From NCBI GenBank assembly GCA_019510305.1, contig JAEKKN010000040.1:1-49006 (forward strand): a stretch of 49,006 nt of DNA, given 5' to 3'. Of the stretch, positions 1 through 10,909 are shown piece by piece. Both the position numbers and the translations under genes were made by a program. Under the pieces are notes generated by a model, which made no database searches, had not been told where the DNA came from, and saw only the letters and a program-made list of their open reading frames with translations. The DNA comes from Microbacterium sp. (GTDB lineage Bacteria > Actinomycetota > Actinomycetes > Actinomycetales > Microbacteriaceae). Position 1 is the stretch's first letter. Each line of letters starts with the position of its first letter.

Positions 1-1091
1 CTGTAGATGATGACTATGACCGGAGCGATGATGATTGCGACTATCAACCAATCAAGCGTCGGTGACGTCGCCGAGATCAGCGCCGCAGATTGCGTGGTTA
101 GTCGCGCCGACATCAACGAATGCTGGAGCGACACTCCAGGCGCGATGACCACGGACCAGAGGGCGATACCCGTGGAGGCGGAGGTGAGAAGTAGCGTCAA
201 TGCGGCATGGGCGGTCACCACCATGACCTGCCAGACCGCGAGTATTGCGGTGATCACGTACAGGAGCATCGCGACCAGCAGCGCGATCGTCGAGCCGAGC
301 GAGACGTCGCGCGCGGCTCGAATCGCACCGAGTACGGCTAGCCCGCTCCCCATCGTGATGAGGCTCGTGCGGCGCTTCGAACGTCGGTGTGCGGCGCTTG
401 AGGCAATCGCCCCGCCTTGGGAGTGTCCGATGAGGACGACGTGCTCGTCGGGCGGTCTTCTGATGGCCTCGGAGACCCGTTGGATCACGGCTTCGCGAGT
501 ATCCTCATCGCTTGTCCACCCCAGTGCATTCGACGCAAGCCTGCGCGTGTGTGGTGATATGAAGATCAGTGGGACTCCGAACACAAGCGCGAGCAGGGTC
601 AGCGCGCTGATCACGAGGATCCACGCCATGCTGCGGAAGACTCTCCAGATGCCCGCCGCAACACTCATCGTCGAGCGCCATGGGTGGCGGATCGATTGGC
701 TTACGCCGGGCAGCCCTGAGAGCACGTTCATGATGGCCCACCCGTTTACGAGAGCATGTACGCCGCACAGAGTGAGCAGCGTCCGGATGAGCCAGAAGGC
801 CGTCGTCCAACGTCCAGGCGTCCCGATGAGGTCATACCAACTGATGGGGTCGATGACCGCCTGCGCGCCTGACGGGTGTTCGACATGCTTGTGCTTTGGT
901 GCGAACTCCTCGCAATCGTGCTCGCATTCGGTCGATCGCCAGCCCGAACCGGAGGTGGACAGATGAGCGGCCAACCGTTCGACGGACTTCTCTGCGAACT
1001 TTTCATGGTCGTTCGTTCCGATGCCGTGCAACACCGGAACATAGATGCGGCGGAGTCGGGACGGGTGCACAGGTCTGGAGGTTGACGCCAT
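1..1091 (-). CDS. Membrane-embedded alpha/beta hydrolase-like protein, 3' end off the window
   Basis: Minus-strand frame open from ATG 1089-1091 to the window edge with no stop, so at least 363 residues. Near the N-terminus it reads IYVPVLHGIG, like the first strand and oxyanion region of alpha/beta hydrolases. About residue 223 is the Ser of VVLIGHSQGGAIA, a textbook nucleophile elbow. Two hydrophobic segments precede the elbow (about residues 85-115 and 150-173) and four or more follow it, ending in LDWLIVAIIIAPVIVIIY at the edge, so a hydrolase domain appears interleaved with membrane segments. The catalytic Asp and His are not identified. Codons such as ATA, CTA and AGA are commoner than in neighbouring genes, which suggests transfer. 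Substrate unknown. Confidence 0.7.
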   Translation of the reverse strand, partial: MASTSRPVHPSRLRRIYVPVLHGIGTNDHEKFAEKSVERLAAHLSTSGSGWRSTECEHDCEEFAPKHKHVEHPSGAQAVIDPISWYDLIGTPGRWTTAFWLIRTLLTLCGVHALVNGWAIMNVLSGLPGVSQSIRHPWRSTMSVAAGIWRVFRSMAWILVISALTLLALVFGVPLIFISPHTRRLASNALGWTSDEDTREAVIQRVSEAIRRPPDEHVVLIGHSQGGAIASSAAHRRSKRRTSLITMGSGLAVLGAIRAARDVSLGSTIALLVAMLLYVITAILAVWQVMVVTAHAALTLLLTSASTGIALWSVVIAPGVSLQHSLMSARLTTQSAALISATSPTLDWLIVAIIIAPVIVIIY

Positions 1092-1140
1092 ACGACGTTG
1101 ATATCCGAAGTGTCAGACATCGCCCTGATGGTGAGCCTGA

Positions 1141-1437
1141 TGCCGACCATGCCGCTCACCGCACGCCCTGTCTCCAATCAGACTCTTGCCCGACTGGGAG
1201 CGCGCGAACGGCGTGGATGCCGACAGCGTGCTGATGGGCGAGCGCGCGCTGCTCGCGTATCGAGAGCTCTAGGTGTTCGACCCGAACGGCATCAGGGTGC
1301 GAGCGCTGCCGATGCTCGATGCGTCCGAGCAGGTCGCGCTCGAGCGGATCACTGCGGGAGGCGGCGTTCGACTCGCACAGGAGCGCCTGCCGTGGCCGAT
1401 GGCGATGGACGCGTTGCGGGCAGCGGCATCGTCGTAG
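1141..1437 (+). pseudogene. Decayed gene fragment with an in-frame stop
   Basis: One frame gives protein-like sequence (LLPDWERANGVDADSVLMG, ending in ERALLAYREL), hits TAG at 1270-1272, and continues in the same frame with VFDPNGIRVRALPMLDASEQ to TAG at 1435-1437. A TGA at 1138-1140 closes it upstream and no start with a ribosome site is visible. This looks like the C-terminal part of a gene lost by truncation and a nonsense change. I do not recognise the family. The rest of 1092-1636 shows no other gene; the last 130 bases should hold the clpC promoter, which I could not place. Confidence 0.4.
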
Positions 1438-1636
1438 CTGTTCGGCGAGTCGTCGTGCTCGCATTCATCGCGGAGCGACTGCCACACGTGAGGGTTCACC
1501 CCACCGCCTGACCGCGCTATGCCCACGGCGAACACGGGCATACAGCATCCGCCCGGTGGTTACTCTCGATGTATCAGCGCTTCGACCCTCCGTGTCCCGG
1601 CACCCGGAATGCGAGGAACGAACCAAGGAGTCAACA

Positions 1637-4165
<2,529 letters not shown>

Positions 4166-4181
4166 CCCGGGATCACCGGAT

Positions 4182-4218
4182 CGAACGGGGCGGATGCTGA
4201 CGGCATCCGCCCCGTTCG
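4182..4218 (+). terminator. Strong hairpin terminator after clpC
   Basis: A 16-bp uninterrupted stem (left arm 4182-4197, right arm 4203-4218, core GGGGCGGATGC/GCATCCGCCCC) with a 5-nt loop begins 17 bases after the clpC stop. There is no clear T-tract, as often in high-GC actinobacteria. Confidence 0.8.
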
Positions 4219-4373
4219 TCGTATCCGGGGAGGGGACGTGGTCCGCCACCCCGCTATCCACCTGTCACCACCGGACGAACGTCGGGAACCTGGTGGCGGG
4301 TCGAGAAGGTGGTGGCGCGCGGGATCCGCCGACGAGGCGAGTGCGGCGCAGCATCCTGGCAGGCGCCTGGACC

Positions 4374-4379
4374 TAGGCT
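4374..4379 (+). promoter_or_regulatory. -10 box TAGGCT for a leaderless argA transcript
   Basis: TAGGCT lies 7 nt before GTG 4387 and no Shine-Dalgarno sequence is present, so the start codon is probably the transcript 5' end. No clear -35 is seen. Confidence 0.5.
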
Positions 4380-4386
4380 TGAGTAC

Positions 4387-4890
4387 GTGAGCGACTACAT
4401 CGTCCGTCCGGCCCGCAGCACCGACATCGTCGGCATCCGCAACCTCCTGCAGCCGATGGTCGAACGTCGCATCCTCCTCGGCAAGGACCTCGCGGTGCTC
4501 TACGGCGCCGTGCAGGAGTTCGTCGTCGCCGAGGCCGACGGCGCGCTGATCGGATGCGGTGCGCTGCACGTGTTCTGGGAAGACCTCGGCGAGGTCCGCA
4601 CGCTGATGGTCAGCGACGAGTGGCTGCACCACGGCGTGGGCCGGGCGATCGTCGACCGGCTCGAGGAGCACGCCAAAGCCCTCGGCCTCAGCCGACTGTT
4701 CTGCCTCACCTTCGAGACCGAGTTCTTCGGTCGCCGCGGTTACACGCCCATCGGCGAGCAGGTCGTCGACTCCGATGTGTACTCCCAGCTGCTGCGCAGC
4801 GGCGACGCCGGCGTCGAGGAGTTCCTCGACCTGGCGCACGTCAAGCCGAACACGCTCGGCAACACGCGGATGCTCAAGAAGCTCGGTTAG
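4387..4890 (+). CDS. argA: Amino-acid N-acetyltransferase (GNAT, Rv2747-type ArgA)
   Basis: Predicted N-acetylglutamate synthase: transfers acetyl from acetyl-CoA to glutamate, the first step of arginine synthesis. The 167-residue product reads almost end to end like the single-domain mycobacterial ArgA (Rv2747), with IVRPARSTDI at the start, GCGALHVFWEDLGEVRTLMV in the middle, and the acetyl-CoA loop region HGVGRAIVDRLEEHAKALG, FETEFFGRRGY and FLDLAHVKPNTLGNTRM at the end. GTG 4387 is chosen because the family begins there and a -10 box sits 7 nt upstream; the open frame from 4309 adds unrelated sequence. No other arg gene is adjacent. Confidence 0.85.
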   Translation: MSDYIVRPARSTDIVGIRNLLQPMVERRILLGKDLAVLYGAVQEFVVAEADGALIGCGALHVFWEDLGEVRTLMVSDEWLHHGVGRAIVDRLEEHAKALGLSRLFCLTFETEFFGRRGYTPIGEQVVDSDVYSQLLRSGDAGVEEFLDLAHVKPNTLGNTRMLKKLG

Positions 4891-4899
4891 CCTGGAGGA

Positions 4900-5550
4900 A
4901 TGCCCCGCCGTTCCGCCGCCGTCTATCGCCGTCGGCGGTTCGTCCTGCTTCTCGCGCTGATCGTCGTCGTCGCCGTCATCGGCGTCTCGATCTGGCTCCT
5001 GGTCGCCAAGCCCTGGGCGAACGCGGCCGAAGCCGTCGACACCCCGACGCCGACTGCGCCCGTGACCGATACGGCATCGCCCGAAGCGACCGACACCACC
5101 GGAGCCAGCGCCGAGCCGACGAACGAGGAGACTCCCGGCATCGTCGCCTGCGAGGCGAAGGACGTCGCGATCGAAGCGCTCACCGACGCCGACACCTATG
5201 AGGCGGGTGTGCTGCCGCAGCTGTCGATCCGGCTCACCAACAACGGCTCTACCGACTGCACGATCGACGTCGGATCGAGCACTCAGGTGTTCACGGTGTC
5301 CAGCGGCGACGACGTGTGGTGGCGCTCGACAGACTGCCAGCAGAATCCGAGCAGCATGATCGCGACCCTCGCGGCCGGCGCCACTGTCGAGAGCAAGACG
5401 CCTGTCACCTGGGACCGCACCCGATCGAGCGTCGAATCCTGCGCCTCGGAGAACCGTCCGCACGCCCCCGGTGGCGGCGCCTCGTACCACGTCGACGTGC
5501 AGATCGGCGGGTTCGAGGGAACGGTGTCGAAGCAGATCCTGCTCTACTGA
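4900..5550 (+). CDS. Membrane-anchored extracytoplasmic protein, unknown function
   Basis: 216 residues. An Arg-rich start (RRSAAVYRRRR) is followed by one hydrophobic helix (about 14-36), so an N-in signal anchor is likely. Next comes a Thr/Pro/Ala/Glu-rich linker (about 45-85), then a compact beta-rich domain with paired Cys residues (ACEAKDV, DCTIDVGS, DCQQN, SCASEN) that could form disulfides outside the cell. I recognise no named family; such proteins are common next to argA-type genes in related genomes as far as I recall. GGAGGA directly abuts the ATG, which is too close for an ideal ribosome site, so read-through from argA (9 nt away) may drive translation. Confidence 0.75.
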   Translation: MPRRSAAVYRRRRFVLLLALIVVVAVIGVSIWLLVAKPWANAAEAVDTPTPTAPVTDTASPEATDTTGASAEPTNEETPGIVACEAKDVAIEALTDADTYEAGVLPQLSIRLTNNGSTDCTIDVGSSTQVFTVSSGDDVWWRSTDCQQNPSSMIATLAAGATVESKTPVTWDRTRSSVESCASENRPHAPGGGASYHVDVQIGGFEGTVSKQILLY

Positions 5551-5693
5551 GCGCGAATACAGACTCGTACTCAGAATTGGTGCCCACAGCATCCGTTCTT
5601 TGGGATACCATTGACTTGGCTCTCTGAACACGCGGCATCATGCCATCCCCAGTGGCGTCGACTTACAGCGTCCCCAGCGCTTCGACACCGCCG

Positions 5694-5754
5694 CTCGAGA
5701 GCCCAAGGGCCCTCTCGAGTACCCCAGTCCCCAATGTGGGACTCGAGAGGGCCC
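5694..5754. repeat. Two mutually exclusive hairpins sharing a palindromic arm
   Basis: CTCGAGAG at 5694-5701 can pair with CTCTCGAG at 5712-5719. The longer arm at 5707-5720 can instead pair perfectly over 14 bp with 5741-5754. The shared middle arm means only one can form at a time. It may be a terminator after the 4900-5550 gene or a switchable structure ahead of the gene at 5815. Confidence 0.6.
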
Positions 5755-5802
5755 CAACTCTATCCAGGTCGTCTTTTCGCGCACGGCCCGATGAGCCGTG
5801 AA

Positions 5803-5808
5803 TAAGCT
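5803..5808 (+). promoter_or_regulatory. -10 box TAAGCT for a leaderless start at 5815
   Basis: TAAGCT is followed by 6 nt and ATG 5815. GGAG at 5809-5812 lies between them, so a ribosome site cannot be wholly excluded, but it would be only 2 nt from the ATG. Confidence 0.5.
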
Positions 5809-5814
5809 GGAGTC

Positions 5815-6225
5815 ATGGCAGCGAAGAAGGCGAAGCCCGGCAGCAAGAAACCGGCACCAGAGGAATTCCGATCGGATGCTCTGGCAGCGGCGTTGGAGAA
5901 ACAGGATGTCGCCGCGGTCGCCCTGGCGCTCCGCCATGGAACCACGGTCGTTCCCCTGGTCAAGCCCGGTGCACGCGACAACCCGCTCGACACCGGCGAA
6001 GTATGGACGTATCGGGATTCCCGCACCGGCGACCTCGCGCTTCTCCTGTTCAGCGACGCGAAGCACAAGCCCGACAATCTGCCTCCGGGCGTCGGGATCT
6101 ACACCGCTGACTGGCTGAGGCAGTTCCTCGCCACTCACCCCATCACGACGGTCTTCCTCGACATCGCCGGCCCGCACCCGATGCAGGCGTCGCCCGAGGA
6201 ACTGCTGAAGGCGCTCGACGCCTGA
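5815..6225 (+). CDS. SseB-family-like protein
   Basis: 136 residues, cytoplasmic. A basic start (AAKKAKPGSKK) leads into a domain with TTVVPLVKPG, VWTYRDSRTGDLALLLFSDA and PMQASPEELLKAL near the end. This resembles the SseB N-terminal domain (PF07179-type), where a small alpha/beta unit carries a FTD/FSD-like turn. SseB-like proteins are widespread in actinobacteria without a settled function. The gene sits alone between two hairpins and the convergent radA. Confidence 0.55.
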   Translation: MAAKKAKPGSKKPAPEEFRSDALAAALEKQDVAAVALALRHGTTVVPLVKPGARDNPLDTGEVWTYRDSRTGDLALLLFSDAKHKPDNLPPGVGIYTADWLRQFLATHPITTVFLDIAGPHPMQASPEELLKALDA

Positions 6226-6238
6226 GCTTCCGCCCGAA

Positions 6239-7606
6239 TCAGAACGGCGGGATGTCGTCTTCGTCGCGACGCTGCGTGCTGCGTGAGCGCACGTCGCCGA
6301 GCGCCGCGCGCAGTGTCTTCGAGCGATCGTCGATCACCTGTTCGTAGCCGAGCCGCTTGGCCTCGGATCGGCGCTGGGCGAACTGTGTGACCGGGCGCAC
6401 CTCGCCGGCGAGGCTCAGCTCTCCCACTGCGGCGACCGTCCGCGGCACCGCGCTGTTGCTCAGCGATCCCGCCACCGCGATCGCGATCGCGAGATCTGCC
6501 GCGGGTTCGGTGAAGCGCACCCCGCCCACCGTCGAGACGTACACGTCCTGGTCGCTGACCTTGATGCCGGCGCGGCGCTCGAGCACGGCGAGCACCATCG
6601 CGACCCGTGACCCGTCGAGCCCGTGCACCACCCGCCGCGGGTTGGGCGCCGTGGTCCTGATGGTCAGCGCCTGCACCTCGACGAGCATCGCACGCCGCCC
6701 CTCGAGTGCGATCGCGACGCACGTTCCGGGCTCTGTCGCACCCTGTGAGAGGAACAGCCCGGAGGGGTCGGGCACCTCGGCGATGCCGTCGCCGGTCATC
6801 TCGAAGCATCCGACTTCGTCCGTCGGGCCGAAGCGGTTCTTCAGCGCCCGCAGGAAACGCAGCGAGGTCTGCCGGTCGCCCTCGAAATGGCACACGACGT
6901 CGACGAGATGCTCGAGTACGCGAGGGCCGGCGACCTGACCGTCTTTCGTGACGTGCCCGACGATGACGATCGGCAGGCCGCGCTCCTTGGCGATGCGGAT
7001 CAGCGTCGAGGCCACCTCTCGCACCTGGCTGGGCTGACCCGCGGCCCCGTCGATCAGCGACGACGCCACGGTCTGCACCGAGTCGACGATCACGAGCTGG
7101 GGCTGCACCTCGTCGATGTGCCCGAGGATGGTCGCCAGATCGGTCTCGCTCGCGAGGTACAGCTCGTCGTGCAGCGCGCCCGTGCGCTCGGCGCGCAGAC
7201 GCACCTGGGCGGGCGACTCTTCGGCGCTCGCGTACAGCACCCGGCGCCCGGCGATCGCGGCCTTCGCGGCCACCTCGAGCAGCAGCGTCGACTTGCCGAC
7301 GCCGGGCTCGCCGCTGAGCAGGATCGCCGCTCCCGGGACGATGCCGCCGCCCAGCACGCGGTCGAACTCGCCGACCCCGCTGGTGCGGCGAGGCGAGTCG
7401 ATCGTCGTGATCTGCGTGATCGGGCGGGCGACCCGATTAGATGCCGGCGCCACCGCTGTCACGCGCTGGACGATGCCGGTCTGGGTGCCCTGCTCCTGAA
7501 TCGTGCCCCACTGCTGGCACTCGCCGCATCGGCCCGCCCACTTCGCGGTCGTCCAGCCGCATTCCGTGCAGACGAAAGCAGGGGGAGCGGGTTTGCGGGT
7601 GGCCAT
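6239..7606 (-). CDS. radA: DNA repair protein RadA (Sms)
   Basis: RecA-like branch-migration ATPase acting in recombination and repair. The 455-residue protein has every RadA hallmark: an N-terminal zinc finger (C13-x2-C16 and C27-x2-C30), Walker A GEPGVGKS at 99-106, the family signature KNRFGPTDEVGCFEM in the middle, and a Lon-protease-like C-terminal domain (DVYVSTVGGVRFTEPAADLA). The frame offers GTG 7607-7609 then ATG 7604-7606; the ATG is preferred because TAGCCT at 7613-7618 lies exactly 6 nt upstream, fitting a leaderless transcript. It converges on the 5815 gene with a 13-nt gap. Confidence 0.96.
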   Translation of the reverse strand: MATRKPAPPAFVCTECGWTTAKWAGRCGECQQWGTIQEQGTQTGIVQRVTAVAPASNRVARPITQITTIDSPRRTSGVGEFDRVLGGGIVPGAAILLSGEPGVGKSTLLLEVAAKAAIAGRRVLYASAEESPAQVRLRAERTGALHDELYLASETDLATILGHIDEVQPQLVIVDSVQTVASSLIDGAAGQPSQVREVASTLIRIAKERGLPIVIVGHVTKDGQVAGPRVLEHLVDVVCHFEGDRQTSLRFLRALKNRFGPTDEVGCFEMTGDGIAEVPDPSGLFLSQGATEPGTCVAIALEGRRAMLVEVQALTIRTTAPNPRRVVHGLDGSRVAMVLAVLERRAGIKVSDQDVYVSTVGGVRFTEPAADLAIAIAVAGSLSNSAVPRTVAAVGELSLAGEVRPVTQFAQRRSEAKRLGYEQVIDDRSKTLRAALGDVRSRSTQRRDEDDIPPF

Positions 7607-7612
7607 CACACA

Positions 7613-7618
7613 AGGCTA
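7613..7618 (-). promoter_or_regulatory. -10 box TAGCCT for a leaderless radA transcript
   Basis: Read on the minus strand, TAGCCT is followed by 6 nt and the radA ATG. This spacing decides between the two possible radA starts. Confidence 0.45.
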
Positions 7619-7799
7619 GTGGCGGCATCCGACACGGGATCCGATGCGCCCGGCCGCCCGTCTTCTGCAGGTGCGGAAGGCCGCGTCAGCGGCGCCTCCG
7701 GCCGAGTGATGCGCGGGCGCTATCGGCGGAATCCGAGATCCCTATCGCCTGGAGACGTTATTCACGGCCCAACAGGCGGATTGCGGATGATGCCCAGAA

Positions 7800-7805
7800 C
7801 ATAAT
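7800..7805 (+). promoter_or_regulatory. -10 box CATAAT for the cyd regulator
   Basis: CATAAT is followed by 6 nt and ATG 7812. It is the best match to TATAAT in this gap and probably drives the regulator and the cyd operon. GGAG lies at 7806-7809. Confidence 0.5.
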
Positions 7806-7811
7806 GGAGAC

Positions 7812-8462
7812 ATGGCCAGCGCCGGGCCCGTCTGCGGGCCGATCTCGAGCTTCTCCAGAGTGCAGATCCTGCACCTGGTGCAGAGCCGAGCCGATCGCAC
7901 GATCGGCGAACTGTGCGAGGCCACCGGTCTGCACGCGAACACGGTGCGCGAGCATCTGCAGCGTCTGATCGACGGCGGCTACGTGATCGCCCAGGTCGAG
8001 CGCCGTGCGACTCGGGGTCGCCCGCGTACCCTGTACAGCGCGGCCACCGGTGCGCCAGGGGCGTCCAGCCCGGTCGCCCGAGAGAAGGCGAAGGCCGCTG
8101 CGGTCCGTGGCGACATCATGCGACGGATCGTCCCCGGCGCAGCATCCGATCTGGGGCCGGCCGCCGACAACCAGCTCGACGCCCTGATCGAGCACCTCGA
8201 GGAGAGCGGTTTCGAGCCCGTCATCGACGGCACGCGCCTCACAGTGGAGCTCACCCCGTGCCCGCACGCGGCGGCGCGTCCGGAGGACCGGCCGGTGCTG
8301 TGCCAGGTGCATCTGAGTCTGATGCAGGGCGTGCTCGCCGAAGCCGGCGGACCGCTCACGGCGTCGTGCGTGCGAGGCGAGCAGTCGGAGTGCACGGTGC
8401 ATCTGAGCGACACGCGAGCGCAGTTGGTGGACGCAGGAGGAGTGACACATGGAATGGCTTGA
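7812..8462 (+). CDS. Winged-helix regulator with C-terminal Cys cluster, heads the cyd operon
   Basis: 216 residues. The N-terminal winged helix (about 12-78) includes TIGELCEATGLHANTVREHL (recognition helices) and a basic wing RRATRGRPRTLYSA. The C-terminal half carries Cys150 (TPCPH), Cys164 (PVLCQVH), Cys186 and Cys194, a pattern like the SufR-type iron-sulfur regulators though with different spacing. Its last 14 nt overlap the cydA start, so regulator and oxidase are translationally coupled. I infer a redox or oxygen sensor controlling cydABDC; a metal or thiol sensor is the alternative. No operator was identified with confidence. Confidence 0.75.
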   Translation: MASAGPVCGPISSFSRVQILHLVQSRADRTIGELCEATGLHANTVREHLQRLIDGGYVIAQVERRATRGRPRTLYSAATGAPGASSPVAREKAKAAAVRGDIMRRIVPGAASDLGPAADNQLDALIEHLEESGFEPVIDGTRLTVELTPCPHAAARPEDRPVLCQVHLSLMQGVLAEAGGPLTASCVRGEQSECTVHLSDTRAQLVDAGGVTHGMA

Positions 8463-9864
8463 TCCGCTGATCCTGAGCCGATGGCAGTTCGGTCTCACCA
8501 CGGTCTACCACTACCTGTTCGTGCCGCTGACGATCGGCATGGTCACGGTCGCCGCGATCTTCCAGACGGTCTGGGTGCGCACGGGCAAGATCGAGTACCT
8601 GCACCTGACCCGCTTCTTCGGCAAGATCTTCCTCATCAACTTCGCGATGGGTGTGGTCACCGGCATCGTGCAGGAGTTCCAGTTCGGGATGAACTGGTCG
8701 GACTACTCCCGATTCGTCGGCGACGTGTTCGGCGCCCCGCTCGCCTTCGAGGGTCTGTTCGCGTTCTTCTTCGAGGCCACGTTCATCGGGCTCTGGATCT
8801 TCGGCTGGGACAAGCTGCCGCAGAAGCTGCACCTCGCCACGATCTGGTGCACGGCGGTCGGCAGCATCCTGTCGGCGTACTTCATCATCGCGGCGAACGC
8901 GTTCATGCAGAATCCGGTCGGCTACGTCTTCAACCCGGAGACGAACCGCGCCGAGCTCACCGACTTCTGGGCCCTGCTCACCAACCCCGTGGCGCTCGCG
9001 GCCTTCCCGCACACGATCTTCGGCGCCTTCATGTTCGCGGCCGGCGTCGTCATCTCGGTCTCGGCCTGGCACCTCGCCCGCAAGCAGCACGAAGAGACGA
9101 TGCGCAAGTCCTTGAAATTCGGGCTGTGGGGGATGCTCGTCTCCACCGCGGGCGTCGTGCTCTCCGGAGACCAGCTGGGACTCGCGATGTACGCGGCGCA
9201 GCCCATGAAGATGGCGGCCGCCGAGGCGACGTTCAACACGGTGTGCGGCGCCGACGCATCCTTCAGCCTGTTCACCCTGGGTACTCCAGACGGCACGTCC
9301 GAGCTGTTCTCGATCCGCGTGCCCTACCTGCTGTCGCTGCTGTCGACGCATTCGCTCGACGAGTGCGTGCACGGCATCAACGACCTCAACGCCGAGTACG
9401 CGCAGACCTTCGCGGGCACGGGCCTGACGAACTTCGCGCCCGTGCTGTGGGTCACCTACTGGGCGTTCCGCTGGATGATCGGCCTCGGGATGCTGGCCGC
9501 ACTCGTCGCGGTGATCGGTCTGTGGCTGACCCGCAAGAGCGCCAAGAAGGAGCCGGCGCCGTGGATGTGGAAGCTCGCGATCTGGTCGTTCCCGCTCGCA
9601 CTCGGCGCGAACATCGTCGGCTGGGTCTTCACCGAGATGGGCAGGCAACCGTGGATCGTGTTCGGGCTGATGTCCACGCGAGACGGCGTCTCGCCCGGGG
9701 TCAGCGGCCTCGAGGTGCTCATCTCGCTGATCGCCTTCACCGCGATCTACGCCGCCCTCGCGGTCGTGGAGATCAGACTGATCATCCGCGCTGCGCAGAA
9801 GGGCCCCGACACCACCGAGCAGCCCCACGAGGAGACGGCCCAGCTGTCGTCTGTCGTGTACTGA
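8449..9864 (+). CDS. cydA: Cytochrome bd ubiquinol/menaquinol oxidase subunit I
   Basis: Heme-bearing subunit of cytochrome bd, the high-affinity terminal oxidase of the cytoplasmic membrane. 471 residues with many hydrophobic helices. Expected ligands are visible: His21 in VYHYLFVPLTIGM (E. coli His19), His208 in SAWHLARK (His186), and Met397 in the signature EMGRQPW (Met393). It is of the short Q-loop type usual in Gram-positives. AGGAGG about 13 nt upstream serves the ATG, which lies inside the end of the regulator gene. It begins the cydABDC run. Confidence 0.97.
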   Translation: MEWLDPLILSRWQFGLTTVYHYLFVPLTIGMVTVAAIFQTVWVRTGKIEYLHLTRFFGKIFLINFAMGVVTGIVQEFQFGMNWSDYSRFVGDVFGAPLAFEGLFAFFFEATFIGLWIFGWDKLPQKLHLATIWCTAVGSILSAYFIIAANAFMQNPVGYVFNPETNRAELTDFWALLTNPVALAAFPHTIFGAFMFAAGVVISVSAWHLARKQHEETMRKSLKFGLWGMLVSTAGVVLSGDQLGLAMYAAQPMKMAAAEATFNTVCGADASFSLFTLGTPDGTSELFSIRVPYLLSLLSTHSLDECVHGINDLNAEYAQTFAGTGLTNFAPVLWVTYWAFRWMIGLGMLAALVAVIGLWLTRKSAKKEPAPWMWKLAIWSFPLALGANIVGWVFTEMGRQPWIVFGLMSTRDGVSPGVSGLEVLISLIAFTAIYAALAVVEIRLIIRAAQKGPDTTEQPHEETAQLSSVVY

Positions 9865-9879
9865 GAGACGGAGAAGACC

Positions 9880-10899
9880 GTGGAATACCTCTGGTTCTGG
9901 ATCGTCGCCTTCTTCTTCGTCGGCTACTTCGTGCTCGACGGATTCGACTTCGGAGTGGGCATGTCGCTGCCGATCCTCGGCAAGGACGACGTCTCACGGC
10001 GCCAGGTGATCAACTCGATCGGGCCGGTGTGGGATCTCAACGAGACCTGGGTCATCGTCGCCGGCGCGTGCCTGTTCGCCTCGTTCCCCGAATGGTACGC
10101 GACGCTGTTCAGCGGCTTCTACCTGCCGCTGCTGCTGATCCTGCTCGCGCTGATCCTTCGCGGAGTCTCCTTCGAATACCGCCACCAGCGCGAATCGGCC
10201 CGTTGGCGGGCGGGTTTCGACCGCATGATCGTGATCGGCTCGGTCGTACCCGCGCTGCTGTGGGGCGTCGCCTTCGGCAACATCGTGCAGGGCGTCGCGC
10301 TCGACGAGAACCACATCTTCGTGGGCGGGCTGCTCTCCCTGCTGAACCCGTACGCGCTCCTGGTCGGCGTGACGACGCTGCTGATCTTCTTCCTGCACGG
10401 CGCGCTGTTCGTGGCGCTGAAGACCGACGGCCAGGTGCACGCCGATGCCCGGCGCCTCGCGAAGCTGCTCGCAGGCCCCACCATCCTCGCCGCGGCGGGG
10501 ACCGTGGTGTGGACCGTTCTGATGGCCGCGGGGCGCGAAGCGCCGCTGCTGCCGCTCGTCATCGCGTGCGGAGCCATCGCCGCCGTGGCACTGATCACCG
10601 CGGTGCTGTTCTCGACCCGGGGTCTCGACGGCCGGGCCTTCGCGGCCGCGGCCGTGACGGTGGCGTCGGCTGTGGTGATGCTGTTCAGCGCGCTGTTCCC
10701 GTACGTGATGCCGTCCACCATCGACGATGCCTTCAGCCTCACGATCGAGAACGCCTCGAGCACCCCGTACACGCTCACGATCATGAGCTGGACGGCGCTC
10801 ATCGCGATCCCGCTCGTGCTGCTGTACCAGGGATGGACGTACTGGGTGTTCCGCAAGCGCGTCACCCGCGTCTCGATCGAGGCGGCGGCCGCGCACTAG
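9880..10899 (+). CDS. cydB: Cytochrome bd oxidase subunit II
   Basis: Second integral-membrane subunit of cytochrome bd. 339 residues, GTG start 15 nt after cydA with GGAGAAG upstream. The N-terminal signature YFVLDGFDFGVGMSLP, the GPVWDLNETWVI motif and the RGVSFEYRH segment are those of CydB. About eight hydrophobic helices follow. It forms the oxidase with CydA and is followed after 10 nt by the exporter genes needed for its assembly. Confidence 0.96.
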   Translation: MEYLWFWIVAFFFVGYFVLDGFDFGVGMSLPILGKDDVSRRQVINSIGPVWDLNETWVIVAGACLFASFPEWYATLFSGFYLPLLLILLALILRGVSFEYRHQRESARWRAGFDRMIVIGSVVPALLWGVAFGNIVQGVALDENHIFVGGLLSLLNPYALLVGVTTLLIFFLHGALFVALKTDGQVHADARRLAKLLAGPTILAAAGTVVWTVLMAAGREAPLLPLVIACGAIAAVALITAVLFSTRGLDGRAFAAAAVTVASAVVMLFSALFPYVMPSTIDDAFSLTIENASSTPYTLTIMSWTALIAIPLVLLYQGWTYWVFRKRVTRVSIEAAAAH

Positions 10900-10909
10900 C
10901 GCGGCACCC

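Noticed and set aside
7..966. 319-codon plus-strand frame at the left edge
   Set aside because: The opposite strand carries GHSQGG and coherent hydrophobic helices; the plus frame has neither domains nor a ribosome site.
746..1234. Several short plus/minus ORFs in 746-1234
   Set aside because: They mutually overlap, lack ribosome sites and fall inside the minus-strand hydrolase frame or the decayed fragment.
1511..1620. ClgR box upstream of clpC
   Set aside because: GCGAAC-like half-sites occur but the spacing does not match the remembered motif, so I do not call it.
1319..1636. Upstream extension of the clpC frame
   Set aside because: The N-terminal 106 residues would be Arg-rich and unlike ClpC; ATG 1637 has a ribosome site and gives the family length.
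4230..4340. CCACC/GGTGG inverted repeats before argA
   Set aside because: Arms are imperfect and short with several alternatives; not distinguishable from base composition.
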